From contig CALBSW010000051.1 in assembly GCA_937967465.1 (NCBI GenBank), forward strand, positions 1 to 12,742: a stretch of DNA of 12,742 nt. Direction: 5' to 3'. Positions 6,850 to 12,742 of this stretch are shown piece by piece (within the stretch, counting starts at the first letter, position 1; each line of letters opens with the position of its first letter). The notes under the pieces are model-generated. The model was not told where the DNA came from. It searched no databases and saw only the letters and a program-made list of their open reading frames with translations. A program made the translations under genes and the position numbers. This stretch comes from an uncultured Flavobacteriales bacterium. GTDB lineage: Bacteria; Bacteroidota; Bacteroidia; Flavobacteriales_D; Sanyastnellaceae.

Positions 6850-8219
6850 TTTCCAATCCGCTTCTTCACCTTTCCCTTTGGACCATCTTCCAGACCGTCT
6901 GGACCGGAATAGAAATCCGGGGGAAACCCATTGAACTGACGCCAGAGCTCGTAGCCCACGGACACCTGCTCAAGCAGGGCAATTCCCCGAGCACCACTGC
7001 CCGCCCGGAGCGTTTCTGGCCACGGCGACGACGCCGGCTCTGCCACCAGGACGCGGTATTGGCCCTCGTCGCCAATCATCCGATCGATGGCCACGATTTC
7101 ACCGGGGAAGGTGCCGTACTGCAGCCGCGGCCAGCCGCTGAAGAACACAGCAGGCCATCCGTCGAACAGAAAACGCACCTCGCCGCCCGCGTGGAGCAGA
7201 GGCAGGTCCATCGGGTCCACGTACATCTCGACGGCACGCAAGCCGTCGTCCGGAACGATGGTGACCAACGGTTCGCCCGCCTTGACCGTCTCACCGAGGC
7301 CGAGTGCGAGTGCCCGGGCGATGCGGCCGGACTGGGGCGCGGTGACATAGCGGAAGCCTTGCCGGGCTTCGTAATTGGCGTACTGATTGCGCAGTTCGGC
7401 GACCTTGGCTTCCCCACCCGCAAGGTCAGCCTCGGCTTTGGCGCGGTCGACTGCGAGCTTGGCCAGTTTGTCGGCGTATTCGCGGCGTTTGGCCGAGCGC
7501 GTCAACTGGGCGGCCTTGAGGGCGGCGCGACTGGCCGTCCAATCGGCCTCAGCCGCCGTCAGGGCCGCCTCGGCCTTGCGGTTTTCCAGCCGGCGCGCCT
7601 CGAGGTCCGTCAACGAAGCCAAGCCATCGGCATAGAGGGCTTCGCGGCGCGCGAGCCGGGTACCTGCCACTTCGGCGTCGAGGCGGGCGGCCGAGGCTTT
7701 GGCGCTGTCGGCGGCCACTTTGAGCCGCGCCTGCTCCACCTTCTGGGCGGCCACGGACAGGTCGAGGTCGCGGTTGGCCTCCATGGCGGCGAGGCGCAAA
7801 GCGTACGCCTCAAGGCTTGCCGCATAGGCATCGCGCTGCCCTTCGGCTGCGTCCAACTTTTCGGCTGTGCGTTCCAACAGGGCGGGATCGGCATACTCGG
7901 CCTTGACTTCGGAAATGCGGACCAGCGTGTCCCCGGCCTGGACGGCATCGCCCTCCTGCACGTACCACGCTTCAATGCGGCCGGGGATGGCCGCCATGAG
8001 CGATTGGGGCCGGCGATCGGCCCTGAGGTTGGTGACGGCACCCCGCGCGCGGACATACTGGGTCCACGGCAGCCACATGGCGGCGAATGCCAGCAGCAAC
8101 AACACCCCGACCGACCGCAATGTGCGGCGGCGGGCCCACGGATTGTCCAGCATGCCAAAGGACTTCAGCCCCATCCTCGGGAAGTCCTTCTCGATGGAAT
8201 TGTTGGAGATGTTCAGCAT
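6846..8219 (-). CDS. HlyD-family periplasmic adaptor (membrane fusion protein)
   Basis: The product has 457 residues from the ATG at 8219, 4 nt after the ABC gene stop; an upstream extension of 39 codons would overlap that gene and is rejected. A cytoplasmic tail (1-34) precedes one transmembrane helix (about 35-54). Next comes a first lipoyl-like half (AAIPGRIEAWYVQEGDAVQAGDTLVRI in two pieces, about 76-102) and a long Ala/Glu/Arg/Lys-rich coiled coil (about 110-285). The second lipoyl half (APQSGRIARALALGLGETV, about 294-312) and a beta-barrel region finish the protein. The order is that of HlyD/EmrA-type adaptors, which link an inner-membrane transporter to a TolC channel. The C-terminus is short and basic (DGPKGKVKKRIGK). 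The gene overlaps the channel gene by 4 nt. Confidence 0.9.
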   Translation of the reverse strand: MLNISNNSIEKDFPRMGLKSFGMLDNPWARRRTLRSVGVLLLLAFAAMWLPWTQYVRARGAVTNLRADRRPQSLMAAIPGRIEAWYVQEGDAVQAGDTLVRISEVKAEYADPALLERTAEKLDAAEGQRDAYAASLEAYALRLAAMEANRDLDLSVAAQKVEQARLKVAADSAKASAARLDAEVAGTRLARREALYADGLASLTDLEARRLENRKAEAALTAAEADWTASRAALKAAQLTRSAKRREYADKLAKLAVDRAKAEADLAGGEAKVAELRNQYANYEARQGFRYVTAPQSGRIARALALGLGETVKAGEPLVTIVPDDGLRAVEMYVDPMDLPLLHAGGEVRFLFDGWPAVFFSGWPRLQYGTFPGEIVAIDRMIGDEGQYRVLVAEPASSPWPETLRAGSGARGIALLEQVSVGYELWRQFNGFPPDFYSGPDGLEDGPKGKVKKRIGK

Positions 8220-8223
8220 CGTG

Positions 8224-9924
8224 TCAAACGGTTTGGATGTCGACAATGCGCCCCTCCTCGAGGCGGACGATGTGGGTACAACGGGACAGCCACGCCGGAT
8301 CTGCGCTGGCGGCCACCACCGTCCAACCTTCCCCACCGGCCACCCCGGCGAGGGCCTCGGCTATGGCGTCGTGCTCCTCCATGGGGAAAGGCTGCAGCGG
8401 CCGGTCCAGCACCAGCAGGCGCGGCTTGCCCACGATGGCGCGGGCGAGCAGGATGCGCTTCATCCAACCCGTGGACAGGCCTTGCCCATCGCTCATGAGC
8501 GGGGTCCGAAACCCCTCTGGCAAGCGCTTGACCAATGGCATGAGACCCACGGCTTCTGCAGCTTCGCGCACGACACCGAGATCCGTGCCCGGCCGCCCCA
8601 CGGAAATGTTTTCGGCCAACGTCCCCTCGAAAATGACCTCCTGCTCCAAGCTGTCCCCCGTGCGGTACCGCAGGTCCCGGCGATCCAAGTCGGCCATGGG
8701 CACGCCCTCCACGAGCAGGGACCCCCGTTCCAGCGGCGTCAAACCTGCAATGACGTGGAGCAAAGACGTTTTGCCCGAGCCGGACGGGCCAATGACGGCC
8801 ACCCGCGATCCAGCGGGCACAACAAGGTCCACTGCGTCGAGGACGGGCCGGTCGATGTATTGGCCTTGCCCCAGCCCCGCGGCCTCCAACTTGAGCGACA
8901 AACCCTGCCCACCGGAAGCCACTGTCTCCACGCACACCCCATCCCGCTCGTCTTCGAGGGGCACATCCGTGACCTGCCCCATTTTTTCGACGGCCGTGAG
9001 CACATCGTAGACCGACTCCATGGTGAGCATGAGTTTCTCGGCACTGCCCATCACCCCAATGATGACGATCTCCGACGCGACGAACTGCCCCACGTTGATC
9101 AAGTTGTCCATCACCAAGAGCCCCCCAATCACCAAGAGTCCTGCCGTGATGAGCGCCTTGAACGCCACCACAGCGGCGTACTGCGTCATGAGCACCCGGA
9201 AATGCTGGCTGCGGTGCCCCAGGTAAGCACTCACGGCGTCATCTGTCCGCTCTTCGGGCAGCGTCGTCCGGCCGGCGAGCTTGAAGCTGTTCATGGCCCG
9301 CGCCAATTCCTTGAGCCAATGCGCCAGTCGGTACTTTTCCCCACTTTCCCTCAGTGACGTAGAAATGCCCCTCGGGACGGTCCATCGGAAGATGAGGACG
9401 AGCAACAAGATGAGGAATGCACCAAAGGCGATGAAGACGGGGTGATAGAACGCGAGCAGCAACAAGCCGAACACGATCTGCAAGCCGGCCGTTGAGAAAT
9501 CCAGCAGCACCTTGGCCACCCCCTTCTGCAGGCTCAGGGTGTCGAAGAACCGGTTGACCAGCTCCGGCGTGTAGGTCGAGCCCACGGCCTCCGGGCGAAA
9601 GCGGGGAATGCGAAAACCGAATTCAAAGGCGCTGCGGGTGAAAATCCGACGCTGCAGTACCTCCGTGATGCTCCATTGCACCGCCTGAAGCGCCCCGGCC
9701 ATGACCACCCCGAAGGTGACCAGCACGGTCAGGAGAATCCAACTCGTGCTGACCTCACCGCCGAGGACCAGGCCGATGATGGCCTGGATGCCCAAGGGCA
9801 AAGACAACGCCACAAGCCCTCCAAGGGCCGCGTGCAAGTAGAGATAACCGATGTCCCGCTTGTCCTTGGACAGCAGGCCGATGAGCCTCCGAATGGGGCG
9901 TAGGGATTGCGATTCGATGGACAT
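8224..9924 (-). CDS. ABC exporter (fused membrane and ATPase domains) with degenerate ATPase motifs
   Basis: The product has 566 residues. The N-terminal half is a type I exporter membrane domain with helices at about 26-54, 62-84, 140-159, 161-180, 249-272 and 276-296. No C39 peptidase domain precedes it. The ATPase half has a normal Walker A (GPSGSGKT, 379-386) and a Q-loop region (SLEQEVIFEGTLAENIS). The signature is LSTGW (483-487) rather than LSGGQ. Walker B reads RLLVLDRP with Arg508 where the catalytic Glu is expected. The switch-His position reads VVAASADP with no His. ATP binding is likely; hydrolysis may be weak or need another mechanism. I recall similarly altered ATPase halves in Bacteroidota operons of this type, but cannot verify it here. 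It heads the export operon; the substrate is unknown. Confidence 0.88.
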   Translation of the reverse strand: MSIESQSLRPIRRLIGLLSKDKRDIGYLYLHAALGGLVALSLPLGIQAIIGLVLGGEVSTSWILLTVLVTFGVVMAGALQAVQWSITEVLQRRIFTRSAFEFGFRIPRFRPEAVGSTYTPELVNRFFDTLSLQKGVAKVLLDFSTAGLQIVFGLLLLAFYHPVFIAFGAFLILLLVLIFRWTVPRGISTSLRESGEKYRLAHWLKELARAMNSFKLAGRTTLPEERTDDAVSAYLGHRSQHFRVLMTQYAAVVAFKALITAGLLVIGGLLVMDNLINVGQFVASEIVIIGVMGSAEKLMLTMESVYDVLTAVEKMGQVTDVPLEDERDGVCVETVASGGQGLSLKLEAAGLGQGQYIDRPVLDAVDLVVPAGSRVAVIGPSGSGKTSLLHVIAGLTPLERGSLLVEGVPMADLDRRDLRYRTGDSLEQEVIFEGTLAENISVGRPGTDLGVVREAAEAVGLMPLVKRLPEGFRTPLMSDGQGLSTGWMKRILLARAIVGKPRLLVLDRPLQPFPMEEHDAIAEALAGVAGGEGWTVVAASADPAWLSRCTHIVRLEEGRIVDIQTV

Positions 9925-10012
9925 CTCCCTCGAAAAACCTGAAAGTTGGAATGGGGTTCAATCCGGAACCGTCAGCAGGCTCGCTTCTTGAAGTCGGAAA
10001 GCACCTAGGTCC

Positions 10013-11290
10013 TTATGCTGCGGTCTTTGCGGGAAGCACGCGGTTCAGGATCAAGGCCACCACGAGGCCGATGCCGAGTCCCTTGAGCAGGTCGATGAAG
10101 ACAATGGCCAGAATCGTCACCACGAACGGGATGAACACCGCCATTCCGCTGTTGAACATCTTCTTGAAGGTGGCCGGCTTGGCGAGTTTGTAACCGACCA
10201 CAAACAGCACGGCTGCGAGGCTGCCCAACGGGATGTAGGTCAGGAGCGTGGGGGCAAGCAAGAAGAACACCAAGAGCCACGCTCCGTGGAAGATGGCGCT
10301 CATTTTGGTGGCGTTGCCGGTCTGGATGTTGGCCGAGGAACGCACGATCACCTGGGTGATGGGGAGTCCGCCAATCAAACCGCTGACCGTGTTGCCGACC
10401 CCTTGGGCCAACAGCTCGCGGTTGGTGGGCGTGATGCGCTTCTGGGGGTCCAACTTGTCTGTGGCTTCGACGCACAGCAGCGTCTCCAAGCTCGCCACGA
10501 TGGCGATGGTGGCACCCAAAATCCAAATGGCGCTGTCGCCAATGGCCGAGAAATCGGGGAAGGTGAGCAAGGAACCCCACGCCGCAGGGTCGATGCCACT
10601 GGCGGCGTGATCGGTCGGAACGTCCACCAATTGCTTGGCGGTCAAAGCCCCCCCTCCGCTCCGGGTCACAAGGTTGACCACCACACCTGCCATCACGGCC
10701 ACCAGGGAGCCGGACAGCACCTTCGTGAAGGCTTGGGCCTTCATGAAAGGGGTCTCCCACAACACCAAAATGGCCAGGCACACGCCTGTGACGGTCATGG
10801 CCGTGGGCGCGGCGTAAGCCAGGTTGTCCCCGAGGAGCAACAGGACGTCGAACACCTTGTCGGCCTTGGTCGTGCCTTCTGCCCCAGCGTAGCCGAGACC
10901 GTGGGGGATTTGCTTGATGAAAATGATGATGCCGATGGCAGCCAGCATGCCTTGGATGACGCTGGATGGGAAGTACTTGCCAATGATGCCGGCGCGGGCA
11001 ATGCCCAGCACGAGTTGCGCCAGACCGCCGATGACAACCGCCAACAAGAAGGCTTCAAAGCCGACGTCTTGAATGCCATCGTACACGATCACCGCCAATC
11101 CGGCGGCTGGACCGGACACGCCCACATGGCTTCCGGAAATGGGGGCGACGATGAGGCCGCCGATGATGCCGGCAATCAAGCCAGCGATGGGTGCCGCGCC
11201 TGAAGCCAAGGCAATGCCGAGGCAGAGGGGAAGGGCGACGAGAAAGACAACGAGTGAGGCAGGAAGGTCCTGCTTGAGGTGGTTGAACAT
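10013..11290 (-). CDS. SulP-family inorganic anion transporter lacking a STAS domain
   Basis: The product has 425 residues from the ATG at 11290 (MFNHLKQDLPASLVVFLVAL); the frame runs 17 codons further up, but that part is Pro-rich and unlikely to be coding. Almost the whole protein is hydrophobic helices. Family motifs include PLCLGIALASGAAPIAGLIA (21-40), GSHVGVSGPAAGLAVIV (53-69) and GLIGGLPITQVIVRSSANIQ (304-323). The last helices end at about residue 416, followed only by NRVLPAKTAA. The cytoplasmic STAS domain typical of SulP proteins (full length usually 500-700 residues) is absent without sign of truncation. The family carries sulfate, bicarbonate or related anions; some short bacterial relatives sit beside carbonic anhydrase genes, but none is visible here. 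The ion is therefore undetermined. It follows the small lipoprotein gene by 79 bp and may be cotranscribed with it. Confidence 0.9.
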   Translation of the reverse strand: MFNHLKQDLPASLVVFLVALPLCLGIALASGAAPIAGLIAGIIGGLIVAPISGSHVGVSGPAAGLAVIVYDGIQDVGFEAFLLAVVIGGLAQLVLGIARAGIIGKYFPSSVIQGMLAAIGIIIFIKQIPHGLGYAGAEGTTKADKVFDVLLLLGDNLAYAAPTAMTVTGVCLAILVLWETPFMKAQAFTKVLSGSLVAVMAGVVVNLVTRSGGGALTAKQLVDVPTDHAASGIDPAAWGSLLTFPDFSAIGDSAIWILGATIAIVASLETLLCVEATDKLDPQKRITPTNRELLAQGVGNTVSGLIGGLPITQVIVRSSANIQTGNATKMSAIFHGAWLLVFFLLAPTLLTYIPLGSLAAVLFVVGYKLAKPATFKKMFNSGMAVFIPFVVTILAIVFIDLLKGLGIGLVVALILNRVLPAKTAA

Positions 11291-11351
11291 GTTGGGTGGG
11301 GTTGGGAATGGGAAAGGGGACAAACGGCGAAGCGACTTCACCGCGGGACGA

Positions 11352-11365
11352 TGGCCTTGTGGCCA
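11352..11365. other. Short hairpin between the lipoprotein and SulP genes
   Basis: TGGCC-TTGT-GGCCA forms a 5-bp stem with a 4-nt loop, 4 nt after the lipoprotein stop codon. No T-run follows on either strand, so it is not a standard terminator. It might stabilise a 3' end or reduce read-through into the SulP gene, or be chance in GC-rich DNA. Confidence 0.25.
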
Positions 11366-11369
11366 GGGG

Positions 11370-11693
11370 TCAGCCCAATTCCGGAGGTTCCCAAATGCGC
11401 GCCGTCACCAATGCCTGGAAGGCTCCTGGTGGCGCGATGTCATGTCGGTGCTGTGCCTCGAATGCGGCGTGTCGGTGGCGGGCGGCGAGCAAGGCCTCGA
11501 GCTCCTTCTGGCCCTCCTTTTCTTTTTGAGCCTCTCGCTCCTCTTCAGATTCCTCGGACTCCTCGCCTTCAAAATCGACGCAGACAATGGCCTGCCCAGC
11601 GAGGGCCGCGATGCTCTGCGCCATCTCCATGGCGACACATCCGGCCAGCAACAGGCCGAACAACATCATGGCGGGGAATCGCAGTGCGTTCAT
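11370..11693 (-). CDS. Small Glu-rich lipoprotein, unknown function
   Basis: The product has 107 residues from the ATG at 11693. An in-frame TTG three codons earlier is not needed, and it overlaps the likely promoter box. MNALRFPAMMLFGLLLAGC is a lipoprotein signal peptide with lipobox LAGC; Cys19 would carry the lipid. A second hydrophobic stretch (AQSIAALAGQAIVCVDF, about 25-41) follows. Then comes a highly charged segment rich in Glu and Lys (EESEESEEEREAQKEKEGQK, about 44-63), probably helical, and a His/Arg-rich patch (ARHRHAAFEAQHRHD, about 71-85). I do not recognise a family. The gene precedes the SulP transporter on the same strand (79 bp) and is divergent from the pirin gene. Charge clusters of this kind can bind metal ions or act as spacers, which is speculation. 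Confidence 0.72.
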   Translation of the reverse strand: MNALRFPAMMLFGLLLAGCVAMEMAQSIAALAGQAIVCVDFEGEESEESEEEREAQKEKEGQKELEALLAARHRHAAFEAQHRHDIAPPGAFQALVTARIWEPPELG

Positions 11694-11699
11694 CGGGTG

Positions 11700-11707
11700 C
11701 AAAGAAA
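11700..11707 (-). promoter_or_regulatory. Probable -7 box next to the small lipoprotein gene start
   Basis: The minus strand reads TTTCTTTG, matching TAnnTTTG at five of six fixed positions, then CACCCG and the ATG at 11693. The sequence from box to start closely resembles that before tRNA-Pro (TATCTTTG then CGCCC). It implies a very short or absent 5' leader. Confidence 0.5.
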
Positions 11708-11771
11708 CTTCACCTCGCCCTTCCTGTTGAACCCACGGGCACCAGTTTCACCCCCTTTTGCAAACACGGCC

Positions 11772-11779
11772 CAACTTCG
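11772..11779 (+). promoter_or_regulatory. Possible weak -7 box next to the pirin gene start
   Basis: CAACTTCG followed by CACC and the ATG at 11784. It matches TAnnTTTG at four of six fixed positions. It lies in the 90-bp divergent gap between the lipoprotein and pirin genes. Support comes mostly from position and resemblance to the other boxes. Confidence 0.22.
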
Positions 11780-11783
11780 CACC

Positions 11784-12647
11784 ATGGCCCCTCCCACCCT
11801 GCTCCGGCTAGTACCGGCCCACGACGAACCCATCGGCGGACTTCTGACCCAACGCGCCTTCCCCACCGGCGCTTTGCCCGACCTGAATCCGTTCCTGTTC
11901 CTGAACCACCACGGGCCACAGACCTACGGGCCGAACAACCCGGGCCTGCCCTTCGGGCCGCACCCGCACAAAGGCTTCGAGACCCTGACCTTCATCGAGG
12001 AAGGCCAGCTCGCCCACCGCGACTCCACCGGCGGATCGCACGTCAGCGGCCCGGGCGGCGTCCAATGGATGACCGCCGGCAGCGGCATCGTCCACACGGA
12101 AGTGTCGCCCGAGGACTTCAAGCGGGACGGCGGACCGTGCCACCTGCTGCAACTCTGGATGAACCTGCCCGCTGCCCAAAAAGGCGTCTCGCCGAGCTAC
12201 CGCAGCTTGGAAGCTGGGGAGTTGGCCGTGAAGGAAGGCGACGGCTGGCGCCTCGAGGTCATCTCCGGCATCACCGAAATCGGGGGCACCACCGTGCAGG
12301 GCCCCATCGATGCTTTGACCGGGCTCTTCACCTCCCGCGTGAAGCTGACCGCTGGGGCCTCGCTCACCTTCCGCGTGCCGCCTGGCCGCACGCTGCTCGC
12401 CTACCCCGTCTCGGGGTCCGTGCGCTGTGGCGATGCCACATTGAAGCCCTTCGCCACGCCCGTGTTTGATCGGAATGGCGGCGACTTGGTGCTCGAAGGA
12501 CTGGAAGACAGCACGTTGCTGCTCTGCCACGGCGACCCCATCGCCGAGCCGGTGGTGGCCTACGGACCCTTCGTCATGAACACGGAAGAGGAAATCCACA
12601 CCGCATTTGCCGAGTTCCGGGCCGGGAAATACGGCCATGTCGACTGA
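11784..12647 (+). CDS. Pirin-family cupin protein
   Basis: The product has 287 residues, a normal pirin length, from the ATG at 11784; the frame is open far upstream but those codons run across the divergent lipoprotein and SulP genes and are not coding. The N-terminal cupin carries the metal-binding set GPHPHKGFETLTF (His60 and His62) and GSGIVHTEVSPE (His104 and Glu106), matching the three-His, one-Glu iron site of pirins. QLWMNLPAAQKGVSPSYRSL is the conserved linker before the C-terminal cupin (about 165-287). There is no signal peptide, so it is cytoplasmic. Some bacterial pirins have quercetin dioxygenase activity and others regulate metabolic enzymes; which applies here cannot be told. 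It is a single-gene unit ending at a terminator. Confidence 0.95.
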   Translation: MAPPTLLRLVPAHDEPIGGLLTQRAFPTGALPDLNPFLFLNHHGPQTYGPNNPGLPFGPHPHKGFETLTFIEEGQLAHRDSTGGSHVSGPGGVQWMTAGSGIVHTEVSPEDFKRDGGPCHLLQLWMNLPAAQKGVSPSYRSLEAGELAVKEGDGWRLEVISGITEIGGTTVQGPIDALTGLFTSRVKLTAGASLTFRVPPGRTLLAYPVSGSVRCGDATLKPFATPVFDRNGGDLVLEGLEDSTLLLCHGDPIAEPVVAYGPFVMNTEEEIHTAFAEFRAGKYGHVD

Positions 12648-12655
12648 AGCGCAGC

Positions 12656-12684
12656 AAAAAGCCCGACCTGTGGGGCCGGGCTTT
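12656..12684. terminator. Bidirectional intrinsic terminator after pirin and tRNA-Ser
   Basis: AAAGCCCG (12658-12665) pairs with CGGGCTTT (12677-12684), with two more inner pairs after an A-C mismatch. An A-run (12656-12660) gives a TTTTT tract on the minus strand, so it works best for the tRNA-Ser transcript. The plus strand has only CTTTCGTT after the stem, giving a weaker stop for pirin. Confidence 0.8.
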
Positions 12685-12689
12685 CGTTG

Positions 12690-12742
12690 CGGAGAGACCG
12701 AGATTCGAACTCGGGGACCAAAAATATCGGTCACAGCTTAGC
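12690..12742 (-). tRNA. tRNA-Ser, probably anticodon GCT, 3' part (cut by window end)
   Basis: On the minus strand the window end reads GCTAAGCTGT. This fits anticodon GCT (12742-12740), two A's closing the loop and the 3' half of the anticodon stem (GCTGT). A long variable arm follows (GACC...GGTC), then the T arm CCGAG-TTCGAAT-CTCGG, acceptor TCTCTCC and discriminator G. The long variable arm plus discriminator G point to serine rather than leucine or tyrosine. CCA is not encoded (next bases CAA). The 5' half lies outside the window, so the anticodon is inferred from its position. Confidence 0.85.

Noticed and set aside
7059..8498. Plus-strand open frame of about 479 codons antisense to the adaptor gene
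   Set aside because: It is a shadow frame in GC-rich DNA. The opposite strand encodes a complete HlyD-type protein, while this frame has no signal, domain or conserved-looking motif.
7867..9357. Plus-strand open frame of about 496 codons antisense to the ABC transporter
   Set aside because: His/Arg/Pro-rich composition without domains, lying against a transporter with clear motifs on the other strand.
9925..9931. GGGAG directly before the ABC transporter start as a ribosome binding site
   Set aside because: It touches the ATG with no spacer, so it could not act as a Shine-Dalgarno sequence, and neighbouring genes do not use one.
9954..9970. Small hairpin (GGTTC with GAACC on the minus strand) between the SulP and ABC genes
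   Set aside because: Only 5 bp with a 6-nt loop and no T-run, so it does not qualify as a terminator. I cannot tell whether SulP and the exporter share a transcript.
11073..11783. Upstream extension of the pirin reading frame
   Set aside because: It runs through the divergent SulP and lipoprotein genes. Pirin homology begins right at the ATG at 11784 and the 287-residue length is normal.
1..12742. CRISPR array, insertion sequence, integrase or attachment-site duplication near the two tRNA genes
   Set aside because: I saw no regular repeats, terminal inverted repeats, transposase motifs or repeated tRNA 3' ends in this window.

Overview
The window (about 12.7 kb, clearly GC-rich) looks like chromosomal DNA of a high-GC member of the Bacteroidota. 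Three observations support this. Two secreted proteins end in type IX secretion (T9SS) type A sorting domains. Most genes lack Shine-Dalgarno sequences. Several genes carry TAnnTTTG-like -7 boxes, the best being TATCTTTG just before a tRNA-Pro gene. I cannot assign a genus. I see no mobile element, CRISPR array, prophage gene or integrase.

Layout, left to right. Positions 1-209 (-) hold the start of a lipoprotein gene cut by the window edge. Positions 324-1760 (-) encode a T9SS-secreted beta-propeller-like protein, and 1884-2342 (+) a 152-residue five-helix membrane protein of unknown function. A strong bidirectional terminator (2365-2394) separates that gene from a convergent T9SS-secreted PHB-depolymerase/feruloyl-esterase-like hydrolase (2413-3591, -). 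Divergent from it, 3644-5008 (+) encodes a six-helix membrane protein with a SpoIIE/PP2C phosphatase domain. Positions 5009-5276 hold no intact gene, but the minus strand there reads like the decayed C-terminal end of a T9SS type B (gliding-motility-associated) protein.

Next come tRNA-Pro(TGG) with its own promoter and terminator (5277-5396), and a tight three-gene export operon on the minus strand: ABC transporter (8224-9924), HlyD-type adaptor (6846-8219) and TolC-type outer-membrane channel (5401-6849). The spacing is 4 nt and then a 4-nt ATGA overlap, so the three products probably form one trans-envelope export machine. Its ABC subunit keeps Walker A but has an altered signature, an Arg where the catalytic Glu should be, and no switch His.

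The right end holds a SulP-family anion transporter without a STAS domain (10013-11290, -), preceded by a small Glu-rich lipoprotein (11370-11693, -). A pirin-family protein runs divergently (11784-12647, +), followed by a terminator and the 3' part of a tRNA-Ser, probably GCT, cut by the window end.

The observations most worth follow-up are the degenerate ATPase of the export operon, the -7-like boxes lying 4-6 nt from start codons (suggesting leaderless mRNAs), the near-identical 17-nt sequence at the starts of the two T9SS cargo genes, and the T9SS type B remnant.
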